Part shown: piece after piece, positions 1 through 9,000 of the stretch
Layout of the letters: every line of letters begins with the position of its first letter
Numbering within the stretch: position 1 is the first letter of the stretch
Assembly: GCA_016124525.1 (NCBI GenBank)
Contig: WGNO01000048.1
Span: 1-52,781 of the forward strand
DNA: 52,781 nucleotides
Reading direction: 5' to 3'
From: Nostoc sp. RI_552
GTDB lineage: Bacteria > Cyanobacteriota > Cyanobacteriia > Cyanobacteriales > Nostocaceae
Position numbers and translations under genes: made by a program
Notes under the pieces: model-generated
Database searches by the model: none
What the model saw: only the letters and a program-made list of their open reading frames with translations
What the model was told of the DNA's origin: nothing

Positions 1-18
1 AACGGTCTGAGGATGTCT

Positions 19-60
19 TTGACAATCTTGGGAAATGAATTTATAATCATTATCAATTAT
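19..60 (+). promoter_or_regulatory. Consensus sigma-70 promoter with overlapping Fur box
   Basis: TTGACA at 19-24 and TATAAT at 42-47 are separated by exactly 17 bases, a perfect sigma-70 arrangement on the plus strand. Bases 41-55, read on the minus strand, are TGATAATGATTATAA. This differs from the Fur 7-1-7 consensus (TGATAAT-N-ATTATCA) at one position, and it covers the -10 element. A Fur repressor bound here would block RNA polymerase when iron is plentiful. The predicted transcription start is about 54-56. The elements are seen directly; Fur control is inferred. Confidence 0.75.
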
Positions 61-110
61 TCTATTTTAATACTTCGCCCAGAATTTACCATATTTTGGG
101 CTATTTTTAT
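54..110 (+). ncRNA. Candidate Fur-regulated small RNA (IsaR1-like)
   Basis: From the predicted start near 55, about 20 unstructured bases lead into an inverted repeat: 77-85 (GCCCAGAAT) pairs with 93-101 (ATTTTGGGC), nine pairs including one G-U, with a 7-base loop. A U-rich tract TATTTTTAT follows at 102-110. Together with the consensus promoter and Fur box this defines a transcript of about 55-60 nt and no protein gene follows on this strand until 812. IsaR1, the iron-stress-activated sRNA of cyanobacteria, is a short Fur-repressed RNA ending in an intrinsic terminator and it down-regulates photosynthetic iron proteins. The identity with IsaR1 is inferred from architecture only, because I cannot align the sequence here. 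Confidence 0.6.
77..110 (+). terminator. Intrinsic terminator of the candidate sRNA
   Basis: A nine-pair stem (77-85 with 93-101) with loop TTACCAT is followed directly by TATTTTTAT. Confidence 0.7.
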
Positions 111-388
111 CACCTCTTTCTTAACATTCAACACTTGTGGGAAATATTAAATTTTTTAAGAATATATTGCTATGGTTTACTGGAGGGTATTAGGCAAAAT
201 CAAATAAAAACTTATCTATTTTTCCTAAATGCCTGATAATGAATATCTAGGAAAATATATGGCGTCTGAATTGTATCAGATACCATATACTTTGCTATGA
301 CTTGGATGAGTGTTTGTGATCCAGTGTGATTACAGGAGAGAAAACACGGAGGTTAAAAGTCAGTTTGTTTACAGATGTTTACTACAAA

Positions 389-673
389 CTAAGCTTCAAC
401 TTTTACACCTCTCCAAAAACCAACATAGCCTTCTATATTTTTAGCTTTTTCCTTGGTACTAGGATAGTACCATGCAGCGTCTTTGTTGGTTTGTCCATCA
501 ACTTCGATGGTGTAGTAGCTGGCAACACCTTTCCAAGGACAAGTAGTGTGGGTGTTGCTTTCTTGGAAGTATTCTTTTTTGATACTGTCGGGTGGAAAAT
601 AATGATTACCTTCTACAACAATTGTGTTATTGCTTTCGGCTAACACAGCCCCATTCCAAATAGCTTTGGGCAT
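389..673 (-). CDS. DUF427 domain-containing protein
   Basis: A protein of about 94 residues made of one DUF427 domain. It has the typical opening (MPKAIWNGAVLAES), the central HTTCPWKG motif and the ending GYVGFWRGVKVEA. Starting at the ATG at 673 gives the usual family N-terminus; a TTG at 688 would add five residues. DUF427 proteins are small, soluble, all-beta proteins, widespread in cyanobacteria and actinobacteria, with no settled biochemical role. The gene stands alone on the minus strand, and the candidate sRNA lies beyond its 3' end. Confidence 0.85.
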   Translation of the reverse strand: MPKAIWNGAVLAESNNTIVVEGNHYFPPDSIKKEYFQESNTHTTCPWKGVASYYTIEVDGQTNKDAAWYYPSTKEKAKNIEGYVGFWRGVKVEA

Positions 674-811
674 AACTGACTTTGCCAATGTACTTTACAT
701 TTAACATTTTGACACTCAACAGGCTAAAGCCATGGTAGTTCTCAAAAATTCAGCCTGACGACTTCAGTGATTATAGGTAAAGTGAACTGCCTATTATAAA
801 TTTTTCAGTCC

Positions 812-1234
812 ATGAAAACTTTAATATTTTCGACTCTTTTATTGGCAATGGCTGTTTACTTACCAGCCAACAGCACCAATATTAAAGGTAATCAAGTAAT
901 TTCCAGGAATCACACCACTGAGGATAAAGCATTTAGGGCTTTTGGTACTGAACCGTTTTGGAGTGTCGATGTTCGCCCAAGTGGTGTTATCTACTCGTCA
1001 TTAGCAAGGGAAGAAAAGCAAAATTTCCCCTATGTCAAACCACTGACAGCTGATGGACGTACCCCAGACACTGTGCAAGTGTATCGATTGGGAAACGAAA
1101 AAACCAGTATGTTAATCATCAGGGAATTTGATTCCTGTAGTGATGGAATGTCAGATAAGTTACATCCTTACTCGGCGCTGTTCGTTCAAGGCGATATGGT
1201 TTTGGAAGGTTGCGCCAGGAAATTAGATAAATAG
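812..1234 (+). CDS. Secreted COG3650-like protein of unknown function
   Basis: 140 residues. The first 20 or so (MKTLIFSTLLLAMAVYLPA) form a short hydrophobic signal peptide. The mature part contains FRAFGTEPFWSVDV (about residues 41-54), the motif of the COG3650 family of predicted periplasmic or membrane-linked proteins. Near the end, a DSCSDGMSDKLHPYSA segment with a later Cys (GCARK) suggests a disulfide. There is no clear lipobox, so it is more likely a soluble exported protein than a lipoprotein. The biochemical role is unknown. It is followed by a short stretch of ATTACGAATT-type repeats before dapB. Confidence 0.6.
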   Translation: MKTLIFSTLLLAMAVYLPANSTNIKGNQVISRNHTTEDKAFRAFGTEPFWSVDVRPSGVIYSSLAREEKQNFPYVKPLTADGRTPDTVQVYRLGNEKTSMLIIREFDSCSDGMSDKLHPYSALFVQGDMVLEGCARKLDK

Positions 1235-1293
1235 CGTCAGTAATTCAGTTAGCTAGTAGCTATTTTTCCGCATTTCTTATCCTGAGTTTTGCA

Positions 1294-1332
1294 AATTAAA
1301 AATTACGAATTACGAATTGGGAATTACAAAAT
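1294..1332. repeat. Short direct repeats (TTACGAATTACGAATT type)
   Basis: AATTACGAA occurs in tandem just upstream of dapB, followed by a degenerate copy (GGGAATTAC). A similar TTCGTAATTCGTAATTAG run follows tsaD at about 35427-35444. Such short A/T-rich repeats are common between cyanobacterial genes. Confidence 0.5.
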
Positions 1333-1367
1333 TCTTTACAATTACTTTGTGAACCATTTCTTGAACT

Positions 1368-2204
1368 ATGACGAATCAAGCTCCTATTCCTGTTATTGTT
1401 AACGGTGCGGCTGGTAAAATGGGCCGGGAAGTAATTAAAGCGGTGGCGCAAGCACAAGACTTCAAGTTAGTTGGTGCGGTTGACATCAGTCCAGAATATC
1501 AGGACAAAGATGCTGGTGAATTGGCAGGTTTAAGCGCACCCTTGGAAGTACCAATTACGAACCAATTAGAACCCCTGCTGGGTTATGTCGCTGGTGACAG
1601 ACAATCGCCTCCAGGAGTGATTGTAGATTTTACCCACCCAGATGCAGTTTATGAAAATATTCGTAGTGCCATCGCCTACGGTATTCGTCCAGTGGTAGGT
1701 ACTACAGGCTTAAGTCCAGAACAAATAAATGAATTGGCAGACTTTGCTGAAAAAGCCAGCACTGGTTGTTTAATCATTCCCAATTTTTCCATTGGAATGG
1801 TGCTGTTACAACAAGCCGCAGTCACAGCTTCCCAATATTTCGACTATGTAGAAATTATTGAACTCCATCACAACCAAAAAGCGGACGCTCCCAGTGGTAC
1901 TGCTATTCAAACAGCACAATTACTAGGAGAACTTGGTAAAACTTTTAATCCTCTTCTTGTCAAAGAGACAGAAAAAATACCAGGTGCTAGGGGGAGTTTG
2001 GCACAAGAAGGTATTAGAATTCATAGTGTCCGTCTGCCAGGACTAATAGCCCATCAAGAAGTGATTTTTGGCGCAGCAGGTCAAATTTATACTTTAAGAC
2101 ATGATACAAGCGATCGCTCCTGTTATATGCCGGGAGTGCTGCTAGCAATTCGCAAAGTCTTGCAGCTAAAGTCCTTGGTATATGGATTAGAAAAAATACT
2201 GTAA
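1368..2204 (+). CDS. dapB: 4-hydroxy-tetrahydrodipicolinate reductase
   Basis: Reduces 4-hydroxy-tetrahydrodipicolinate to tetrahydrodipicolinate with NAD(P)H in the lysine/diaminopimelate pathway, so it feeds both protein and peptidoglycan synthesis; cytoplasmic. 278 residues, the usual length. The N-terminal Rossmann fold shows [12 protein letters not shown] (residues about 11-22). VVGTTG and NFSIGMVLL mark the domain boundary. The active-site signature [15 protein letters not shown] (about residues 165-179) has the His and Lys residues and the substrate-binding loop. [22 protein letters not shown] is typical of the C-terminal part. The start is the ATG at 1368. A membrane-protein gene follows 18 bases downstream on the same strand and may be cotranscribed. 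Confidence 0.97.
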   Translation: MTNQAPIPVIVNGAAGKMGREVIKAVAQAQDFKLVGAVDISPEYQDKDAGELAGLSAPLEVPITNQLEPLLGYVAGDRQSPPGVIVDFTHPDAVYENIRSAIAYGIRPVVGTTGLSPEQINELADFAEKASTGCLIIPNFSIGMVLLQQAAVTASQYFDYVEIIELHHNQKADAPSGTAIQTAQLLGELGKTFNPLLVKETEKIPGARGSLAQEGIRIHSVRLPGLIAHQEVIFGAAGQIYTLRHDTSDRSCYMPGVLLAIRKVLQLKSLVYGLEKIL

Positions 2205-2222
2205 CTGGCAAACTCAGCACTT

Positions 2223-2912
2223 ATGTTAGTCCCACTGACTCGGAAAAAATTTGAACAACTCATCCCCTTGATTGCTACTGGTCTACAGTACCAGTATTAT
2301 GCGGGGAAATTTTCAAATTTTTTGCAGCGACTGTTAATTTCTGTAATTGCCATAGCTGTAATTCTCATAGGGGAAATACTGTTGAAGCTGGAATTTGGCC
2401 CTGTTACATTTTTCGTTGGCGTAATGGGTGCCTTTTTTTGGCTGTGGTATCCTGTATTTCAGGCAAGTGTACGTAATGCAAAATGCCGTCGTTATAAATA
2501 CAGTGGCTTTTTTCGTGGTCGAATTTTAGATTGGTGGATTACGGACAAATTGATCGGCAAACAAGAAACTGTTAACAGCAAAGGTGAGTTAGTTATTGTT
2601 GAAAATCGAGAAAAACGGATTAACTTAGAGATTGGTGACAATACAGGATTCGCAGTAGAGTTACAAGCACCACTACGTAATGCTCACAAAGTTATTGTTC
2701 GCGGTCAAATTGCAGAAATGATTGTCATGTCGAACCGTTCTGATTTGAGCAGTATTGAAGAATTCAGTGATGTTTACATTCCCAGTTATGACTTGTGGGT
2801 AAATGACTATCCTTATGTACGAAGGGATTTCTTTCATGAAGTTAGTCGGCGTTTGCGTAGAAAACAACCAGAAAAACCACCCCGCAGTCGTCAGAGAATG
2901 GAAGAAACATGA
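2223..2912 (+). CDS. Conserved cyanobacterial membrane protein
   Basis: 229 residues. There are two hydrophobic segments near the N-terminus (about residues 36-58 and 60-83), followed by a basic cytosol-type domain ending in an Arg/Lys-rich tail (RRLRRKQPEKPPRSRQRMEET). I recall relatives in cyanobacterial genomes labelled 'phosphate ABC transporter permease', but nothing here looks like an ABC permease, so that label is not supported. The gene starts 18 bases after dapB, is probably in its operon, and is followed by a good terminator. Function unknown. Confidence 0.65.
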   Translation: MLVPLTRKKFEQLIPLIATGLQYQYYAGKFSNFLQRLLISVIAIAVILIGEILLKLEFGPVTFFVGVMGAFFWLWYPVFQASVRNAKCRRYKYSGFFRGRILDWWITDKLIGKQETVNSKGELVIVENREKRINLEIGDNTGFAVELQAPLRNAHKVIVRGQIAEMIVMSNRSDLSSIEEFSDVYIPSYDLWVNDYPYVRRDFFHEVSRRLRRKQPEKPPRSRQRMEET

Positions 2913-2917
2913 ACTAG

Positions 2918-2954
2918 TCACACCCCTTCTGGGGAAACGAGTGTGAGGTTTTTG
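2918..2954 (+). terminator. Intrinsic terminator after the dapB operon
   Basis: TCACAC (2918-2923) pairs with GTGTGA (2941-2946) and encloses an inner CCCC/GGGG hairpin. GGTTTTTG follows. It sits directly after the stop codon of the membrane-protein gene. Confidence 0.7.
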
Positions 2955-3049
2955 TTAACAATGACTGTGCGGATGAAATTACTCATTGGTTTGAACGCGA
3001 CTAAATTTCCTAACCGTTTAAATCCTCACGCTTAGAAAGCAGGGGCTTG

Positions 3050-3237
3050 GGCACAGTTTTTGATGGTCATTGGGGCGCACCACGGCTATCCATCCCCACC
3101 CTATAGACGGATGGGGAATTTTACAGTGATCGGAGGAGAAAGCTTAGTCCTTGTAGGTGTGGGAGAAATGGGTAGCACCTTGTAAGTTGGCTGGGTCAAG
3201 CAAGAATCCCACCTGCTTCCGGCCATGGGAGTGTCAA
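3050..3237 (+). mobile_element. Solitary IS200/IS605-type right end (omegaRNA scar)
   Basis: Within the 2955-3488 gene-free stretch, bases 3198-3237 read AAGCAAGAATCCC, then a hairpin-forming segment, then GGGAGTGTCAAA. This is the conserved right end of cyanobacterial tnpB (IS200/IS605, IS1341-type) elements, where the omegaRNA 3' end and the element end coincide. The preceding bases from about 3050 contain several short GC-rich hairpins as expected for an omegaRNA scaffold. No tnpB coding sequence remains beside it. The 13-base AAGCAAGAATCCC is repeated at 38464-38476. The right-end call rests on motif memory; the left limit is approximate. Confidence 0.5.
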
Positions 3238-3488
3238 AAGGTTAGTTAACTTTTAATTCTCTCTTGTCATTGACATACTCACTGACCTAGAATGTCATTG
3301 ATTCTTAACAATGTACAGTAACTACCATTCGTTACGGCCTCATAGTCACTATCAATGATTGCTAAACTTTGATCATCAGTTAAGTGCCATTCCATTGCTA
3401 TTCATCCCTGAGATACCAGCTTTCAGCTTATCAGCTTCAGATAACCCTGGGTGCTGAGTATTTTGATTTTTACTCAGCACTCATTAAC

Positions 3489-4298
3489 TCAGGACTCAGC
3501 ATTTGAAGAAGGACGAGTGAAAAGAGGGGACAGATAAGCAACTAAAGCGCCAATGAGAAAACCAGAGATATTGCGAACTAAAGGCAACCAATCACTAGTA
3601 CGCGTTACCACTGGGCCAATACCAAAGGCAATAAACAAAATTCCCCACAAGGGTGAAAAAATTAAAGCCCATTGCCAAGCAATCACCTGTCCTTCTTTTT
3701 GGGGATGAGCTGCAAATCCACAAACTATTCCCCCCACAACTGAGGTAATCAGTGTCAGTATCCATTGTTCTCTGGGTAATCCAGGCACTACGGAACAACC
3801 TCCCTGAAGCAAACAGGTTTCCACTGAATTTAAGGCTTGCAAAATTGCTTGGTCTTCGCCTTGTTCTCGCACAAAATATAAATTGCCGAAGCGGGTTTGC
3901 AATTCTATCCAAAAAGTCCGGGGTAGAAGTTCATAAACGGCATCCCCCACACTAAAGCTGAGAATGTTACCGCCACGAGCATCAGCAACTAGCAAAATAC
4001 TTTTATCATCTAGATGCCAATAATTAATTACTGCCCGACCTGGGGTGCGGTCATACTGGGTTAATACTCGCAGTTTCCAACCAGTTTGATCTTCAAATTT
4101 TTCTAAATCTTTGACCAGTTCTGCTTCTTGAACATCTGTGAGAGATTTAGCTAAATCTATAACTGGAGTTTGGAAGTTGGGTAATAAGTCAGGATTATCA
4201 TAAGCAAGTGCTGGAGGCGAGTGCATTACCCACATTGACCCAGCCAAGAAAAATACAGCAATAGATACTAGAGTTCGTCGCCAAAAACAAGACTGCAT
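3489..4298 (-). CDS. TPM-domain protein, Psb32-like
   Basis: About 269 residues from the ATG at 4298 (MQSCFWRRTL); an ATG at 4337 would add 13. A signal/anchor segment (VSIAVFFLAGSMWVMHSPPALA) ends in a plausible cleavage site. A TPM domain follows (roughly residues 35-165), with TPVIDLAKSLTDVQEAEL, GWKLRVLTQYDRTPG and KSILLVADARGGNILSFSVGD. Two or three hydrophobic segments fill the C-terminal third. Psb32 is the cyanobacterial thylakoid TPM protein linked to photosystem II repair and protection from photodamage. The TPM fold and membrane topology are seen directly; the Psb32 role comes from family knowledge. Confidence 0.75.
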   Translation of the reverse strand: MQSCFWRRTLVSIAVFFLAGSMWVMHSPPALAYDNPDLLPNFQTPVIDLAKSLTDVQEAELVKDLEKFEDQTGWKLRVLTQYDRTPGRAVINYWHLDDKSILLVADARGGNILSFSVGDAVYELLPRTFWIELQTRFGNLYFVREQGEDQAILQALNSVETCLLQGGCSVVPGLPREQWILTLITSVVGGIVCGFAAHPQKEGQVIAWQWALIFSPLWGILFIAFGIGPVVTRTSDWLPLVRNISGFLIGALVAYLSPLFTRPSSNAES

Positions 4299-4493
4299 GG
4301 ACGTTATTATACAAGTATAGACAGTAGAAGTGAACAAGTCGCTTTAAAAGAGTATGGGAAAAGTGATACTTCTTTACACTTGTTTACTTTACTCTAATCT
4401 AAGAGATTTAAGCAAAGCTTAGTTTGAAAATGGAAATTAGGGAGTGGAGGTTAGGGACTAGGTATTGAGATGAAAAAGTTTTCTCCCTGCTCT

Positions 4494-4958
4494 CTACTCC
4501 CTACGCTTCATTGCTTCTCGTTCCCGCAACGTTAGCGATGGTTTTTCACTAAGCTTTTCAGTAATTGGTAAACGTTCAACTCGCCTTGCTGGTTTTGGGC
4601 GTGTAAAGGAGTGCCAAGCAGTCTTCACACCTACAAACAAGCTGCGGGTGCTGATTTGAATATTTTTAGCTTGTTTTTTCGCACTACTGAGGCTTTGGTC
4701 AACTTGCTTAACGACTTTACCTGCGCCTTGCACACCTTCACTGACTTCATCGGTTAAATCTCTGATTTCCATGCCTGTTTTGCGGATGGAAATTAGAGTA
4801 GGTGGTAACTCCCGTGAGAGAGTATCAAATAGCTTTTCTGCACTGCGAGCAGCACGTGCTAACTCCTGTAAAGCAGGTATAGCAGCTACCAAAACAGCAG
4901 TCAGACTGGCGGCGACTAAGAACAAAGACAGTCCCAACCAAAACAGGGGATCAATCAC
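4494..4958 (-). CDS. DUF948 domain-containing protein
   Basis: 154 residues. The N-terminal membrane helix (LFWLGLSLFLVAASLTAVLVAAI) is followed by an amphipathic helical region (about residues 30-105) typical of DUF948, and then a basic tail. The protein probably sits in a membrane with its helical part in the cytoplasm. It lies 20 bases downstream of a YtxH-domain gene on the same strand. The DUF948/YtxH pairing recurs in bacteria, often with general-stress genes, and the biochemical role is unsettled. Confidence 0.75.
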   Translation of the reverse strand: MIDPLFWLGLSLFLVAASLTAVLVAAIPALQELARAARSAEKLFDTLSRELPPTLISIRKTGMEIRDLTDEVSEGVQGAGKVVKQVDQSLSSAKKQAKNIQISTRSLFVGVKTAWHSFTRPKPARRVERLPITEKLSEKPSLTLREREAMKRRE

Positions 4959-4978
4959 GGTTATGCCATCTGTGAGCT

Positions 4979-5320
4979 TTACAATTGCTGGGAAAAAGAA
5001 TCCGAGTCTTTTTGAGCTTGTTGCTGCTTCAAGGTTTGGCTTTCGCGTTGGCTAGCATCTACACCAGCAGCGATCGCTTCTTGCAGTTTTGCCAAAGTAT
5101 CATCCCAATTTCGCAGTGCGCTAGCAGAAAGACGATCTGCTTGAATTTGTACACTGGTTGATATGTCTTCTGCCAAGTCTGGGATGGCATTGGCAGACTT
5201 TTGCAAAATTTTACGGGTTTCGCGCCCTGTGCGAGGGGCTACGAGCAAACCAGTTAAAGCACCGATGGTAGCTCCCAGCAAGAAACCGCCAAAAAATACT
5301 CCAGAACGGTTATTAGACAT
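4979..5320 (-). CDS. YtxH domain-containing protein
   Basis: 113 residues from the ATG at 5320 (MSNNRSGVFFGGFLLGATIG). This start gives the normal YtxH opening: a glycine-rich membrane segment followed by the LLVAPRTGRETRKIL motif (about residues 25-40). The remainder is a charged helix ending in a Gln/Ser-rich tail. An upstream in-frame ATG at 5380 would put 20 polar residues before the membrane segment and is less likely. Probably a small membrane-anchored stress-related protein; no enzymatic motif is visible. Confidence 0.75.
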   Translation of the reverse strand: MSNNRSGVFFGGFLLGATIGALTGLLVAPRTGRETRKILQKSANAIPDLAEDISTSVQIQADRLSASALRNWDDTLAKLQEAIAAGVDASQRESQTLKQQQAQKDSDSFSQQL

Positions 5321-5415
5321 CTTAATTGTTTCTCTCCTTACACCCATTTTAGATGTGATTTTTCCCCTAGCAAGATTCAAATGATTCTATCTAATTAATC
5401 TATCGTGACAAGATA

Positions 5416-5769
5416 TCAGTGGGAAATGTTGCTTTTATTTAGGGATGGTTTTTTTGTTGATATCCACTCTATTCTGCCGAAAAAGCGGTGCGAAAATCCC
5501 TTTGCTAAAGATAACAGGCTGATAATTTGACGTATTTCTTGGATTTGTACTTGTAGTTTTTGGTTTTCCTGGCGGAGGTTATGAATCTCTTGCTGGCTAA
5601 TATCAATATTTTCAGGTGCTTTATGTAGGAATGCATGAGTTTTAAGTTCATAGGCGTTTAGTTTATCAGCTATGCGCCCTATCCACTGCTTTAGTTTCCA
5701 CACTCGCCAAGCTATGTAGACTAGTAACAGTGAGATAAGAGTATTAATTACGACAACAGTCGTGATCAT
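5416..5769 (-). CDS. Small membrane-anchored coiled-coil protein
   Basis: 117 residues. A single N-terminal hydrophobic helix (TTVVVINTLISLLLVYIAW) is followed by a basic stretch and a predicted coiled coil (about residues 58-90; QQEIHNLRQENQKLQVQIQEI). I do not recognise a named family. It lies upstream of the YtxH and DUF948 genes on the same strand and has the same overall architecture (one helix plus a cytoplasmic helical tail), so the three may form one membrane-linked group. Confidence 0.6.
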   Translation of the reverse strand: MITTVVVINTLISLLLVYIAWRVWKLKQWIGRIADKLNAYELKTHAFLHKAPENIDISQQEIHNLRQENQKLQVQIQEIRQIISLLSLAKGFSHRFFGRIEWISTKKPSLNKSNISH

Positions 5770-6005
5770 TATTTATCTTGACCAAGCTCAACTTTAGGGA
5801 ATTATTCTCTATGCCTGTGAATTGGTTCTGACTTCATGATAGCGACACAGCCTCAGTGTTAATAGTTTTTACAAGGCTTTCTTGGGGAAAGTTTCATATT
5901 TACCAAAATTTCAAGTTGCCAGATCCTGTTTATCAAGCTAGTGTGGAGAGCTGCTATTGCTCTTGGCGTAGTAATTTCTCTTAGGATCTACAGATAACTG
6001 GAACG

Positions 6006-9000
6006 ATGATTGAGCTTGGTTCACTGGTGCAATCCCAGAAAAACTATTTGGGAATAGGAAAAGTTACTGAAATATCTCAACCTGATGTGATGGTTGAGTA
6101 TTTCTGCTCAGGAGGGCAACGCCTCCAAAAAACTTTACCTTTAGATTCCTTAACTCAAGTGAGGCTAAAGCCTCAAACTCGATGCTATATTAGCTCATCA
6201 ACCCAGGATAAATGGTTGATTGGCCGAATTTGTACCTGGGATGAAGACACAGAAATGTATCAAATTGATTTACCAGACAAGAAGACTACAATTGCGACGG
6301 AACAAGAAATTTATGTCCGTTGTAACATACCTATCTCAGACCCGATTGAAACTCTGGCAATGAAGGGTCACGAAACCCCCTACTTTCATGACAGAAGATT
6401 AACTTTTGTTAAAAGCTTGATTCATCAACGCGCTGTAAGTCGCGAGATGACAGGGCTGATTTCGGCGAACATTGAACTTTATCCTCACCAAGTTGAAGTT
6501 GTCCGGCGGGTACTGGAAGACCCAATTCAACGCTATTTACTAGCAGATGAGGTGGGACTGGGAAAAACTATCGAAGCTGGTGCTATTCTCCGTCAATTCC
6601 TGCTAGATGAACCAAAAAAAGGTGCGGTGGTGCTAGTTCCGCAATATTTGCTGCAACAATGGCGGACTGAGTTAGAAAATAAATTTTACATCTCCCATTT
6701 TGGTAAACGGGTGGTGGTGTTGGCGGTTGAAGATATCCATAGAATCAACCTAACAGCGAATATTGGCTGCTTAATTGTAGATGAAGCCCACCATATTGCC
6801 GCCATGGCAACTTCTGGGGATGCGGCGGTGCGTCAGCGTTTTGAGTCTTGTAAAATTCTGGCTCATAAAAGCGATCGCTTGCTTTTACTATCTGCTACTC
6901 CTGTCCTCAACCACGAGCAGGATTTTCTCGCCATCCTGCACCTACTCGATCCCATCACCTACAAACTTCATGATTTGACAGGTTTTCGCGCCAGAGTCAA
7001 AAAATACCAAGAAATTGGCAAATTTCTCCTTTCTTTTCAAGAAAGTGCCAAAAATGACAAAGTTCTCACAACTCACCTCAAGGAATTGCAAAATCTCTTT
7101 GCTGAGGATGGGTGTTTGATGAATCTGGCGGACAATTTAAAAAATTGTTTAAAAGCCAATCCTGCGGAAAAAGAGGAAATTATTCTGGCAATTCGCAATC
7201 ACATTAACGAAACCTATCGGCTACATCGTCGAATGCTTCGTAACCGTCGTGCTGCTATAGAGGATGTTATATTTGATCGGGATGTGAGACCAAAAGAAGA
7301 ATATGATTTAGACGAGCGATCGCTGGATCTTCATCAACTTATGGAAAAATGGCGTACTCTCGCCCCTAAAAACCAGCAATATCAGCGAATTTTTCTGGTT
7401 TTATTTCTAGCTTCTGGTACTTGGTTAGGTATTTTAGAACAGGTCATTACTTCACGCCTAGCAGGTAAATCTTCATGTCAACTCATCCGAGAGTTCAAAG
7501 AATATGACCTTAGCATTTTAACTACAACCGCTAAATTTCCAGAGGAAGAAGAAATTTTGCAATGCTGTTTGAAAATTCTTCGTCAGTCGGGAGAAGAGGG
7601 AGAACGCACACAAAATTTGCATACATTGCTACTCAATCAGCTAGCTGCATACTTTAAAATTTCCCCAAGTATTCGCAGAAATAAGCAAGAATTAATCACA
7701 AGAATACAGCATAGAATTCGACGACCTATTCCAGGAGATGTTCTGCCTAAAATTGTCGTGTTTACAAGTTTTGCACAATCTTGTCAACAAATTGTGCAAT
7801 GTTTATCTCATAGCTTTGGTGCAGAAACAGTCGCTAGCCATCAATTTAGCGAACCACGAGAAAAAGTTGAGGCAAACTTAACTAGATTCCAGAATAACCC
7901 CAAGTGTTTTATTTTAGTGTGCGAGCGGTCAGGAGAAGAAGGACTGAACCTACAATTTGCCGATTGCTTGATTCATTTTGACCTACCCTGGTCACCTAAT
8001 CAATTAGAGCAAAGAATTGGCAGATTTGACCGCATTGGTAGCAAAATCGGGATTCAATCTTTTGCATTGATTGGCCCATACTTGGAAGACAATCCCCAAA
8101 ATGCTTGGTATCAACTTCTCAAAAATGGGTTTGGCATCTTCGAGAAATCAATTGCAAGTCTACAATTTTATGTGGATCAAAAATTGGGAGAATTAGAAAC
8201 CGCTTTGTTGCAATCAGGTGCTGCGGGATTGTTAGCAATGATTGAGCCAATTCAGCAAGAAATCACTGCCGAAACTTTGAAAATTAGCGAGCAAACTGCT
8301 TTGGACGAAATTGATATTCTTGATGGAAATACTACCCAATATTTTCAAGACCTCGATGATTACGATGCTAGTCATTTAGAAATTAAACAAGCAACTGAAG
8401 GCTGGATGTGTGATGCACTAGGATTTAAGTCAGTTAATGAGCCGAATTCGGTAGAAATTAGGCGTTATAAACCAACAACGCGCACTTTGGTTTCTGTAGA
8501 CGAGCTAAAAACTCACTTTGCTAATAATAATACAGACCAATTTGGTACTTACAATCGCCGGATCGCCAACCAAAATTCTGGCGTTAAACTATTTCGCATT
8601 GGCGAAGGATTGATAGAAGCACTCGTGAGCTATATCAATTGGGATGATAGAGGTAAAGCTTTTGCCCTATGGCGCACCGACGAATCTTGGGATGCTACAA
8701 AAGGCAAGGAATGGTTTGGTTTCCGATTCAATTATGTAGTGGAAACACATTTAGCAAATGCAAAGCAGGTTTTAACAAACCACAAACTAGATAGTTCCCA
8801 CTACAAAACCTTGAAGCGCCGTGTGGATGCTTTCTTTCCCCCCATGTTAGAAACTATCTTTGTTGATGCTCGCTGTCATCCTATGAGTTTGGTAGAAGAT
8901 GAATTACTTTTAAATATCTTGCAACGGCCTTATAAAGATAGAAGCAGTGATAAATCTAGGGACTTTAATCTAGCAAAAGAGCGCTTAGGAATTATTGATG

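Noticed and set aside
2223..2912. Phosphate ABC transporter permease
   Set aside because: Only two membrane segments and no permease (EAA-type) loop; this label seems to be a carried-over annotation.
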